DNA of 64,000 nucleotides from Prunella strophiata (Eukaryota; Chordata; Aves; Passeriformes; Prunellidae). The DNA is taken from positions 58,529,551 to 58,593,550 of the forward strand of contig JAZBQD010000030.1 in assembly GCA_036583965.1 (NCBI GenBank), given 5' to 3'. The notes below the pieces were generated by a model that made no database searches, was not told the origin of the DNA, and saw only the letters and a list, made by a program, of their open reading frames with translations. Both the position numbers and the translations under genes were made by a program. Each line of letters opens with the position of its first letter. Within the stretch, counting starts at the first letter, position 1. Shown here in pieces: positions 36,790 to 48,253 of the stretch.

Positions 36790-38727
36790 TGCATAAGAAT
36801 GAAGGAACAGTCTTCCTGAGGTCATAGCAAGGGTCCATCTAATCTGTCCTGTGGCCAGGAAAGATGCCTATAGGAAAATATAAGGAAATGGGGCAAGAAT
36901 TAGGCAATACTTTCTCTCCCATAAATTGTCAAAAATGTCAGTAGCCTGATGTTTAGGGAGTTCCTAAGCAAAAGGTTGCATCTACTTTGCAGATCTAACT
37001 TCTCCTGCAGAATTTTCCCCAGCTTTCTTTGCTAACTCATATTCTGGAAAGCCAAACATCCTAGGAAAATGAAATCTATGTTTTGAATTTAGGTTTTATG
37101 AAAACCTTTCACTTAAATATGATTATCCTGAACTCATGTGTCTGTATCATTCCTAACTTCAGTCAACCATTTTGTACTCTGAACATATAAGGCCATTTTT
37201 TGCTGCCATTTTTCACATCTTTTCTAGGCAGAAGAAATCAGAACTGTGGGAGCATTCAAAAGAGAGATGTATTGTTGAATTAACCAGTGTTATAATTTGG
37301 TTTTCTATTTCAGTGTTTACCCTCTTTTTGCAATTTCCAATTTTATTTTTGTTCTGCATTTGACAATCAGATACATAAAATAATCTGCTCAAAGGACTTC
37401 ATTTCTGGGACTTTATACCTGATTTAGTATCTGCTCCAATTTCTAAACTCAGAGTTGACTTTTCCCTTCATGTGCATTATTGGATATTTCTGAATCTTGA
37501 ATTTCATCTACCTTCTTACTGGGTACTCTGTACTGTGAAATCTTACTTCAGATTCAGTCAATTTCAGTTTTTTTCAAGCTGAAGAGCTATGCAACAGCAT
37601 CAAATTTTAGGATCTTGCTATTCATCCCCAATCCTGAGTTCCACAGGAATATTTAAGCAACTTCAAAAACCAAAACTTGGGATATCTATATTACCTTTCC
37701 TATTTTAGCAAGTAACCACTTAAGTATACTTTTTAATTTCTTTTACCTATTATTGGTCATGAAATTGCATCTTACTCATTAATAGTTTTGTTTCTTTATG
37801 AGTCCAGTAGGTGAAGAATCTAGCTGATAGCTTCCTGAAATACGTGTAGGGGGTTTCAAGCAGATAACACATACATGTTTGTTAACATTTAAAGAGAAAC
37901 CATACATCTACTTCATTTGTGAATCACAGACATGCAAATGTCCTGTTTACTCATAGTCTAATCCTTTAAAGTATGTGTCTGTGGATGATATTATTTAACA
38001 TATTTCCTTCAACATTTGCCTGAAATAGCAGTCAGACATAAAAATCTTCAATATCCCAGATGCTTTCATTGTCCTTTTGAAAATAGTCATTACATTAATT
38101 CATACGTCTGATACTAAAGCAAATTTAAGAAGTAAGCTGTCAATTACAAACAAGATCAGCAATCACATATTTGATTTTCTTTAAAGCTCTAGGGCTAAAA
38201 TAATTTCATCCTAACAATAAATAGGCATTAATTTAGTTATAAAACATCTTTGGGACAGTTCCTTAAACTTGACACCCATAAAGAAAATCTTCTTTAATGG
38301 CCAACACTGTTAATACCAATTAATTCAATGCAGAGAATTCTTTTATCTTTTATGCAGGACCTTATCATCTTCTGATATTCCTTTTACACATCGATATTAT
38401 GTTGGTTATATGAATTTTGTTGTCACAGTTTCTGCTTCTGACATATTGAAAAAAAAAATTATTTATTTTAATGCTGTTAGCAAGCTGCTCCACAAGATCT
38501 TTTTTGGCCTGTTTTATTGTGTACTTAAGTTTATGTTGCCAAAGTCTGGACTGCCTTCTTTCATCTTTCAGACATAGTTTCTGCTTTTCAATTTTAATGA
38601 CTTCTTCAGCCTTCTTGAAATTAAACCATTGGCAGTGAGGGATGCAAGAGTCATAGGACCAGGAACCAAACAGACAAGGGGCGCTTGAACCAAGCTGAGC
38701 AGAAAGGGTAGAACGTGAGCTTCTCAT
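36790..38727 (-). mobile_element. Ancient CR1/L3-like LINE, about 1.9 kb, antisense
   Basis: Several landmarks line up as one minus-strand non-LTR retrotransposon. At 38,400-38,640 the minus translation contains KYTIKQAKKDLVEQLANSIK and FFFQYVRSR, matching the linker before the RT domain of CR1/L2 elements (pattern R.AK...E..LA..IK.N...F..YVRSK). At about 38,160-38,210 it reads SPRALKKIKYVIA, like the 'SPRVLKEL..VIA' start of CR1 RT. About 37,200-37,560 fits the antisense RT/3' region ('tgaatttcatctaccttctt'). 36,790-36,900 fits the 3'-terminal region ('ggtccatctaatctgtcctg'). Stops and frameshifts are frequent, so it is long dead. The frame 38365-38727 (minus) is the preserved piece. The divergence suggests it predates the other CR1 copies here. 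Confidence 0.7.
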
Positions 38728-38997
38728 CTCTTATTTGAGAAGTGCTCTGCTTTTCTCTTATGATGATCTAATGCAAAATGCATGCACTCTGACAGAAGCA
38801 GGATCTAGGACCTCAGTCTGTGCTCACCCAGGGGAGGGAAGGGCTGGCTTCCTAGCCTTCTATTTTCTATATGGCTGAATGAATTAGCAAGGTGACCATC
38901 ACCTCTGTGTTTCACAAATGTCTGGGACAATTATTGATTTCTGGCAGAGAGACTTAACTGAGACAGAGACTTCACTCAAAACTCACATTTCTGCTTT

Positions 38998-39559
38998 TGT
39001 CTAGGATAATATCCTTCATAGAATTTTGTATCCTGCTGTGTTTTGGATTTGTGACTAAAATGGTGTTGATAACAGAGGAATGTTTTAGCTATTGTTGAGC
39101 AGGACTTACACAGCTTCAAGGCTTTTTCTGCTTCTCACTCCACCCCACCATCAAGGATTCTGGAGGTGCACAAGGAGCTGGGGGGGACACAGCTGGGACA
39201 GCTAATCCCAAAAGTCAAAATGGATATTGAATATTATATGACAACATGTTCATTAATATAAGCTGGGGGAAGAATGAGAAAAAGGGGGTGTTTGGAGTGA
39301 TGGCATTTGTCTTCCCAAGTCACCGTTAGGCTCCCTGCTTGATGATGGAGCCCTGCTTTCCAGGAGATGTCTGAACACCTGTTTGCCTTGGAAAGCAGTG
39401 AATTAACTCCTTGTTTTGCTTCACTTCTGTGGGCAGCTTTTGCTTTATTTAATAAACTGTCTTTTGCCTCAACATACAAGTTTTACTATTGTTGCCCTTC
39501 CAATCTCTCCCCATCCCACCATGGAGAGAGTGCAGACTGAGCACCATTAAACCTCAACA
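38998..39559 (+). mobile_element. Solo LTR, songbird ERV family A, copy 3
   Basis: About 560 bp with the shared landmarks: 'cctgctgtgttttggatttg', 'ggaggtgcacaaggagctgg', 'gatggcatttgtcttcccaa', 'gatggagccctgctttccag', 'aataaactgtcttttgcctc', and an end near 'ttaaacctcaaca'. The beginning is more diverged than in copy 2, so the left edge is uncertain by tens of bases. A TATA-like 'ttaatataagc' occurs near 39252. No internal genes are attached. The minus-strand frame 39234-39479 is a shadow. Confidence 0.82.
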
Positions 39560-41299
39560 TGCAACACAAGTTCTGTAAGCACAGGGCAGGCCCCAATTTT
39601 AACCCAAATATAAAATTAAAGACAGGGACATCTCTAGAACAAAAGGCTGCAGTTTGCTTTCCCATGGCAAGCAGTATCAGTTAAATGAAATGGCCTCAGT
39701 TCACCTTCCATTCATCACTCTGATTTTTAGCTTTGCATCCTTTTGATGAATATCTTTTTTTTCTCCAGTTTTATAAACAAGCTATGCAAAAATCTTTCCT
39801 GTCTTTTAAATCTGCAAATCTCCAGAAAGCTAAATGATAGAATTAATATATAGTCAATCCTGCAGTAAACATTCATGTTCCTGTATTGGTGTTTCAGTTT
39901 GAATCAAGAGTAATGTTTAAACAAATCTCCAATTGTTCTCACTAATCACTCTTTGTATCACAGCATGCAGCAATCTCAGCACACACAAACCAAGTTTCTT
40001 TTACACTGAAAATAAACTGAGGCTTTCAATGGACAAATGAGCCTTCAAATATTCATGCATCAGGCTGGTCTGAGTTGGAAACTTTGTAAAATGTATATTG
40101 AATAAACATCATGTCTTCAGACTGAGTGTTTTGCTCTCTTTATCCTTGCCTTGTGGTACAGAATTTTTGATCATGTAGATGGAACTGGAATTGGTACTAA
40201 TATATGCCTTAGTAGCAAACTTCCCCTTCTGACAAAACAAGTCAAAGATCTTAACCATGATGGACTCAGAAACATTGAAAAGATTAGTATAGTTTCATTA
40301 CATAATTCTTCTTTCTGATATATATGTAAAAAATAAAGCTGTTGTGATATAATACGCAGATAAGTCTGTACAGGCACAGCATGATTATACCAACATTTTT
40401 GTCTCTGACTGTTATGGCTCAATGTTGTATAACTCTGCATACCCCTGGGCATCCAAATAAAAAAAGAAATATATAAAACCCCTAAATTCAAAATAACATG
40501 ATTGTACATTGTCTTGATATATGTACTGTTATGCCAAAGAAAGCAGTTTAATTTGTTTTCAATTACATTTTAGAATGTATATAAAAACAATTGACAGTAA
40601 TATATAATATGTTGTAAGGCTTGAAACATCAACCAAAAATATATCCCAGTATTTAAATTGTATAAAAAGCATGCAAATAATCTGGTCTTCTTTTTATTAT
40701 GGTTTTCAGTTATCTTTTACTGTTTGTAATTCTTTGACTTTTTAATAAACAGAATTTTATTGCTGCTTGCCATCAAAGTAGCTGAGATTTTCTAAGCTTT
40801 TCTTGTCAGAATCATGCAAGTTATGTAACCAATAAAGTACATTTATCTATGCTGAGAATACCAGACTAAACATTTTTACATTTTATAAGGAATTGTTATT
40901 CTACAATACAAGCTACTTGCCTAAAACTTTTTCAGAACGTAAATAGTTCTAATATTTATCTTTCAAACCATGCAGTTTTCTAAACAGTTTTGTTCTTCTC
41001 CAATTACTACACATTCTGTCAAAAATCTGTGCTGTTTGTTAGCCTGGTATAGCATCTGCACAGTTTTTATTCAGAACTCAGAAACACACAGGCTTCCCAA
41101 ATATCCTTTTACAACATAAAATAGTACTTCCTGAAAATATTTCACACAGCCTACCAAAAAAATGCAACTTACTTTCATAAAGTGTCCTTCATGGGAAAAT
41201 CCTAAGCACAATACAAATAAAACAAAATGCAGTAAATATTTAAAAGGAAAAAATAAAACACAGTATTAAATCTGCCCTACAACTGGATAGAGATTTTCA
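39560..41299. other. AT-rich non-coding DNA, no gene seen
   Basis: No supported gene or recognised repeat. The minus-strand frame 40171-40509 has no recognisable domain. Confidence 0.55.
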
Positions 41300-42294
41300 T
41301 AGAATCAAAAACTATGGAAACATAGAATCGTAGAATCGCTTGGTCTGGGAGCAGCCCTAAAGATCATGTAGTTGCAACCCAACCAGGGGCAGGAACACTT
41401 TTCACTAGATCATCCAATCTGGTCTCCAGGCATTGGACATGCACAGCTTTTCTGTGCAACCTGTTACAGTGCTTCACCACCCTTACAGTAAAGAATTTCT
41501 TCCTAATGCCTAATCTAATCTATCCTTTTTTCTGTGTGAAGCCATTCCCCATTGTCTTTTCACTACATGTCGTTGTAAGTAATCTCTCTCCATCTTTCTC
41601 GTAGGCTCCCTTCAAGTACTGCAAGGCCACAGTTAGATCACCCTTGAAATCTTCTCTTTTCCACGTTGAACAATCCCATTTGTCTCAGCCTTTCCTCACA
41701 GGACAGTTGTTCCATCCCTCTGATCATTTTGGTGTCCATCATCTGGACTCACTCCAACAGGTCATTTTCCTTCTTTTTCTGCAGACATCAGCGCTGGATG
41801 GCTTCAGGAGGAGTCACCAGAGGGGAGCAGAGGGACACAATCCCTCCCTGGCCCTGCTGCTCATGCTTCTTTTGCTCCAGGACACATTTGGCTTTCTGGG
41901 CTGTGAGTGCACATGGCTGGGTCATGTCCAGCCTCTCATCCAGCAGCACCCCCAGGTCCTTCTCGGCAGGGCAGCTCTTATTCTATTCATCCCCAGCCCT
42001 TATTGACACCCAAACCATGTGCAGCACCTTGCACTCGGTCTTGTTGTACTTAATGAAATTCTCATGCACCTACTTCTTGAACTTGTCCAGGTCCCTCTGA
42101 ATGGTATCTGGTCCTTCAGGTGTGTCAACAGCACAACTCCTCTTGGTGTCATCCACAAATTTGCTGAGCATGTACTCTATCTCTTTATCTATGTCATTAA
42201 TGAAGATGTTAGATAACACTGGTCCCAGTATAGACCCTTGAGGTACAGCAGTCACTGATGTCTACTGGGACTCTAAGCCACTGACCCTCTGGAT
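41300..42294 (-). mobile_element. CR1 LINE, 3' segment (antisense part of an inverted copy)
   Basis: Starting from its 3' end at 41300 (two CATAGAAT octamers and a CGTAGAAT variant at 41300-41340, the reverse of the CR1 tail), this runs back through the 3'UTR ('gaatttcttcctaatgccta', 'cagcctttcctcacaggaca') into the reverse transcriptase frame. The minus frame 42070-42255 reads [18 protein letters not shown] and then [19 protein letters not shown], the CR1 RT region around the catalytic motif. The usual F-A-D-D is F-V-D-D here. The segment ends sharply at about 42294, in the text just before VPQGS ('atccagagggt' on the minus strand). Immediately beyond it the CR1 sequence continues in the opposite orientation. 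Confidence 0.9.
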
Positions 42295-42762
42295 AGGACT
42301 AGATGAGATACATCCACAAGTCCAGAGGAAATTGGTTGATGTAGTTGCCAAGTCACTCCCCACTGGTATTTGAAAGGTCATGGCAGATGAAAGGAGATGT
42401 TCCTGTTCACTTATAAAAGGAAAAGCATTGTACCATCTTTAGAAGAGCTTAGAAATGAGGACCCTGGGAGCTATGAACCTGTCAGCTTCACCTCTGTGCC
42501 TGGGAAGATCATGGAACAGATCCTCCTAGAAACTTTGCTAAGGCACATGGAGGAGAAGGAGGTGATTCCAGATAACCAGCACAGCTTCACTGAGGGCAAG
42601 TCATTCCTGACCAACCCAGTGACCTTCTACTATGTGTGACTGCCTCAGTGGACAAGGGAAGGGCTACAATTGTCATTTATCTGGTCTTCTGTAAAGGCTT
42701 TGACAGGATCCCTCATAACATCCTTCTCTCTAAAGTGGGAGGGTGGGCTGCTAGACAGGTGC
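42295..42762 (+). mobile_element. CR1 LINE, inverted 5' RT segment
   Basis: This plus-strand piece holds the part of the CR1 reverse transcriptase that precedes the segment at 41300-42294. It starts at 'aggactagatgagatacatc' (CR1 'DGIHPRVL' region), continues through EDPGSYEPVSFTSVPGK, IMEQILLETLLRHMEEKEVI and [10 protein letters not shown], and ends at [18 protein letters not shown] around 42740-42760. Relative to the adjoining 3' segment it is inverted. From memory of the CR1 consensus, only a few tens of bases lie between its end and the start of the 3' segment, so together they make one nearly contiguous element with an internal inversion. Both pieces are dead. Confidence 0.88.
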
Positions 42763-43801
42763 ACTTAGGTAACATTCATATCAAAGAGGAAAGGAACATG
42801 AAAGCAATTAATCAGATTACAATTAAAAATTTCTAATTTCTTGCTTTGGACCTGATCAGAAAAAAAACCAGCTTTAATTTAATCCTGATTTTATTTATTT
42901 TTTTTTAACAGCTGGGAAAGTAAAAACATGCTTAAAATTGTGCAATCAAGACTTCTAATAGAAGTTCAACATCACCAAGGTCATAGTCATTATCTGACGG
43001 AAGTCAAAAGAGGTGCCACTTGCTGAGATGAGCATGGATTATACCTGAGATATCTGTGTTGAAAAACCAGTCAATAGCAACTCAGTTTTATCTTTCCTAG
43101 GTTCGAGAAATTTTGTTGACATGTGTTCTTGAATAGCACTAAAAATTAAACAAGTCATCAAGCAGCCTCCCAGGACTGCAAAGCCTGGAATAAATGTTCC
43201 AGTGAGCTATCAGCACACACATGACACACCAGACCATGACAGTGAATAGAAGAAGAACAAGCAAATATAAAGCAAAAGAGAATCCTGAGGAGATGGTGAG
43301 AGTCAGGGGGAAGAACAGAAACTCTACAATTTAAAAAATTTGTAGAGGTTAGTTGAAAGAGTAATTCTTTAAAGCAACAAACTGACTTTTCCAGAAGGAA
43401 AATTTAAACCAGGCCAAGAGAAGAAAATCAGTTTAAAATATTATGGTCCATAGTGTGATAAACAAAAATAAAGGGCTTTTTTGGTCAAAAAGAATCTTAC
43501 CTGAAAGGAAGATTTCATTGTCAACTTAGAAAAATATCAGGTTGATGAACATCTTGAACATTATAACTATAAAAGGTTAAATAATTAAAATGCAGATATT
43601 CTGCACAGATCTTCTTTTACATTGTGACAATCTTTGTTTGTTTAAAGGCTTGAAGAATGAGGAAACCAGTTCCTCTGGATTTGTGTTAAAAACTTTAATG
43701 TTGAAATTCTATGGCCTTCATTATGGAGGTGACACTAGTCAATAATGTTTTCCCAACATTGGCTTTGAACTTGATGAATTCAAACTAAGATAGATGCACT
43801 T

Positions 43802-43846
<45 letters not shown>

Positions 43847-44324
43847 AATTCATAAACAATAAAATTATTTCCTTTACCAGAATTTTTTAACTATTGTAGC
43901 AAATAGTTTTGTAAGCATCTGGCTTCCAGCATATCGAATTTTACAGTCCAGTCTTAGAACTAATAAGGAGGGTTGTTATGAAATGCTAACAGGGTTTAGA
44001 ACTTGTTCAGACCTTTCAAGCAGTGAGGATCAAGTCTGGACTTCCTAAAAATCATTTCCTTTCAGAAATGGTAGAAGAGTAGCAGCAATTAGTAGATCTT
44101 CTCAGGACTGGCATTTATAGAACTTTCATCTAAGGTTACCTGTGAGCATAACTCAGCTGTGTGATACCTTGCTTTATCCTGAGAACCAGATCTGATGCTG
44201 ACTGTGTCACCTTGTTTAGGACTGCCTCACCTCAAATGCTTTATATAATGAACTTCTTAGATCCACATAAACATCACTTAGCATTTTCTGGTGGTATTCT
44301 TAAGCCTTTTTCTTGCAGTGGTAC
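42763..44324. other. AT-rich non-coding DNA, no gene seen
   Basis: No supported gene. It contains a 41-base A run at 43805-43845, listed separately. Confidence 0.6.
43805..43845. repeat. poly(A) tract, 41 A
   Basis: The longest uninterrupted homopolymer in the window outside the A-rich block at 46.9 kb. No transcript-like body lies directly upstream that I can recognise. Confidence 0.95.
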
Positions 44325-44720
44325 CCTACATGAAAACCATGAAATCCCTGAAGAGAAATGGTCAAAGTTTTTGCTGCATCCAAAGAAAAGCTATGAAACT
44401 AGTGAAGGATTTAGAGCACATTTTCTGTGAGGAATTGTTGAGGGACCTGAGGTCGTTTAGCTTGCAAAAAAAAAAAAAGGCTGAAGGGAGACCTTACTGC
44501 TCTCCACAACTACCTAAAAGGTGGACATATGTGGTCCCCTCTCTGAAGCAAAAATGTGATAGGACAAAAAGAAATGCCCTCAAGTAGTGCCAAGGGAGTA
44601 TTAGATAGGATATGAGAAAAAAATTTATTCCCTGAAAGGGTTATCCCCAAAAGGGTTGTTATTGGAACAGGCTTCTCAGGGAAGAGATTCAGTTACTGTC
44701 TGTAAGGAGTTAAAATGCAG
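44325..44720 (+). mobile_element. CR1 LINE fragment, sense
   Basis: Plus-strand CR1 text from the end of the RT frame into the 3'UTR: 'catccaaagaaaagctatga', 'gaaactagtgaaggatttag', 'gggagaccttactgctctcc', 'acaactacctaaaagg', 'gaaatgccctcaagtagtgc', 'ttattggaacaggcttctca'. It lacks the terminal octamer tail, so it is truncated at both ends. An A12 run interrupts it near 44466. Frames at 44161-44587 are shadows. Confidence 0.85.
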
Positions 44721-46936
44721 GTTATGCAGCACTGTCCTAAAGCACATACACACACAAAAGTAGTTAATGTTCTGAGACTTATAATTAAAATATCAACATA
44801 TTAAAGCAGAGTGAATATTAGTTTCCTGGGTACTGGCTCTAAAATAGGACAGAATTTTACATGACTGATGCAGCAATATCAAAGCTGAATAATTCTTAGA
44901 TAGTGCTGACAGTCAAACATTAAAAAATAAAATTTTGTGAAGAGGAGTGTTATCTTCTTCTATTTGCATTCTGATTAGAAATCTAATGTCTTCATTAGTC
45001 ACAGATATCTCTAATATTAGGAAATTCCAACATTAAAAATACATATTTTGGAGTCAATCCATCAGTTTAATAGCAGTGAAACAATAGCAGTGAAAAAATG
45101 TATCTTATATACACAATTACTGCTGGAACATGTTTTTTTTTTTGTTTTGTTTTGTTTTGCTTGATTGGTTTTTTTAAAAGGCAAAAGGAGACTCACAGCC
45201 CTGAATTTGTTTTGACTTTTCTCACCGATTTCTTTTCGGTCAAATATTCATGTGTATGTGCTCTAAAGAGTTTAACACAATTCACCTCAATTAGAATGTC
45301 TTTTTTCTGCTATTTGATGATTCCCAAATTAAAAATTTAAACAAGCTAACATAGAAAATCCTTTCATGGTAAACAAGCACCATTGCTGCTGGCAAGCTCA
45401 GATGCTTGAAGCATCCCCCTTGAAGCTGTGTATGCCTTGAAGGTGTCCATCTGGTTGCTCAATCTCTTCTTAAGGAAAGAATTCATGTCTTCTCCCTAGG
45501 GGAGTCCTGTATGGTTGTTAACAGCTTTAGAATAATTTCCTCATTAAGTCAGAGGATTACCTGGTCAGGATACTTTGCAGGTAATAACTGTTCAGTTAAA
45601 ATTAAGGGATCTGTTTAGTTAATATCTTGGTAAATTATGGTTGGATATCTGAGGTCTTTGGGAACAGGAAACCGAATTGTTCATTACAAGGCCAGAAAAT
45701 TCAAGATAGTTTTGATAAAAGACTCATTAGCCTCTAATAAATTGTCAGTGACATTGCTACATAATATTTTCAGTGTTTAAATTTGAACATCTTGCAGAAC
45801 AGAGCAGTTACCAGTTCAGAAATTTATCATATGATGATAGATTTAAGTAATCATCACACCATACTATTAAGAATAAGATTCCAAGTGGATGTCAAATGCA
45901 AATGGGATATCAGAGTATGGTAAAAAAATAAGGAAAAAGGAAAAAGAAAAAAATTAATTTCAAGTAGACTAGATAGGGAACTATTAGAGTACTTCAAGTT
46001 CTTTCCTCTAGTTGCAGTTCTCAAACCAGTCCCAGCAGGACTGATATTGTCCGAACAAGCTAATTCCTTGACATTTTGGCACATTTACCACAAAATCCAA
46101 AGATGGAAGGAGTATGAATACAGAACTATCACCTTGCTAAAATGTCCCTTTGTACTAGCATGTAGAAAAGGCTATATGAGGGAAGGTTGTTGGCTATTGC
46201 TCATTCTTTACCTGTGCTACTTCTATAATTTAAAAAGTGAGCTCCCATCTGCAGAGCTGTCCGTCTGTTGCAGAAGAGAACCATTAAATTCAAAATGAAA
46301 CATTAAAACACAAGAGGAAGGCAAGCACAAAGCCCCAAGGCAAAACAGTAGCAGAGCAGTTCTTATGGACATGTCGGGTACAACACTTATTTGCCCTCAA
46401 AATGAGCCAGAACAAACCTTTATTCCAAAGGCTAATGCATGACTTGTGGGAGAAGAGAGATAAGACATGGAAAAACCTCTAGCTACCATTAAACATAGGC
46501 ACTGAACCCTCTGCATTTCTGTTTCACAGGGATTGAATTCATAAGTAAAAAACAGATATCCCCAAGAGCTCTCTTTAACTTTTCTTCTCTGGCTCAGACC
46601 TGAAACAGCACTTATTTATCCTTTTTACAGATACAGAAAAATAGAGCGACTTAGTAAATTTCTGCAGCCTTCTAGCTAAATACACACACAGTGTTATACT
46701 AATTTATAATTAAATAATTTAAAAAAATTGAAAAAGCATAATAACTGTTCATAGGCATGGTTAGATTTATTACTGTACCTGCAGTTAGCAATATAAAATA
46801 AAAGTCATCTGTATAAGTCTCTGATCTGACATTGTGGAGCTCACTGCACTCCCATGTTTCTCTTCATAATGCATTTACTGCATATTTGTATTACTTTTAA
46901 AAATCCTTAACAGGAAATTATACTAAAAAATACAAA
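44721..46936. other. AT-rich non-coding DNA, no gene seen
   Basis: No supported gene. The only repetitive item is a 14-bp tandem duplication (aatagcagtgaaac) around 45070-45097. Confidence 0.55.
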
Positions 46937-47017
46937 AAACAAGCAAAAAAAAAAAAAAAACAAAAAAAAAAAAAAAAACAAAAAAAAAAAAAAAAAAAAA
47001 CAAAAAAAAAAAAAAAA
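46937..47017. repeat. A-rich block with spaced C residues
   Basis: About 80 bases of A interrupted by single C residues at intervals of roughly 17-20 bases, leading directly into the AAAT array. It looks like a degenerate, self-extended poly(A). Confidence 0.9.
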
Positions 47018-47522
<505 letters not shown>

Positions 47523-47555
47523 AAGATAAAAAAGAATAAGAAGAGAAGATTCTGT

Positions 47556-48253
47556 AAGTACATTGGTCAGAAAAGGAAGGCCAAGTGCAAAGTTCTGCAC
47601 CTGGGTCAGGGCATGCGTATGGGAGAAGAAAGAATTCACTGAGAGCAGTCCTGCAGAGAAGGACTTGGAGGTTCTGGAGGATGAAAAGCTGGACATGAGC
47701 CAATAATACATACTCACAGCCCTTTCCAGCCTTCCATCTGGGCTACATTAAAGGAGCATGGCCAGCAGGTGGAGAGAAGTGGTTCTACCCTTGTTAGACC
47801 CCACCCGGAGTGCTGCATCCAGCTCTGGGGTCCTCAGCACAAGAAAGACAAGGACCTCTTGGCTTGGGTCCAGAGGAGGGCCACAAAGATGAGCAGATAG
47901 CTGGAGCATATCTCCTATGAAGTCAGGCTGTCAGCTGGGGTAGTTCAGTCTAGAGAAGAGAAGGCTTTGTGGAGACCTCATTGCAGCCTTTCAGCACTTG
48001 AAGGAACTAAAAGAGGAGAAATTTAATTGGATGGTACAGAGAAATTCATTACTGTGAGGGTAGTGAGGTGCTAGCACAGGCTGCCCAGAGAATCTGCGAA
48101 ATGCCATATGCGTGGGAGTGTTCAAGGCCAGGTTGGATCAGGTTACCCTGGGTAACCTCATCTAGTGAGCTGCTTCCCTTCCCATGACAGAGGGGTTGGT
48201 ATTACGTGATCTTTAGGGTGCCTTCCAACACAAAGCATTCCAAAATTCTATGA
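47556..48253 (+). mobile_element. CR1 LINE, 3' portion, sense
   Basis: About 700 bp of plus-strand CR1: 'ggccaagtgcaaagttctgc', 'aaggacttggaggttctgga', 'gaccccacccggagtgctgc', 'tccagctctggggtcctcag', 'ggtccagaggagggccacaa', 'gttcaaggccaggttggatc', ending with one ATTCTATG octamer at 48245-48252. The text is close to standard, so this is one of the younger CR1 copies here. Its 5' end stops about 35 bases after the AAAT array, which is therefore either the insertion target or an expansion at the truncation point. Confidence 0.92.

Noticed and set aside
43805..43845. Poly(A) tail of a processed pseudogene
   Set aside because: The preceding sequence shows no transcript-like or coding content, and no target-site duplication is visible.
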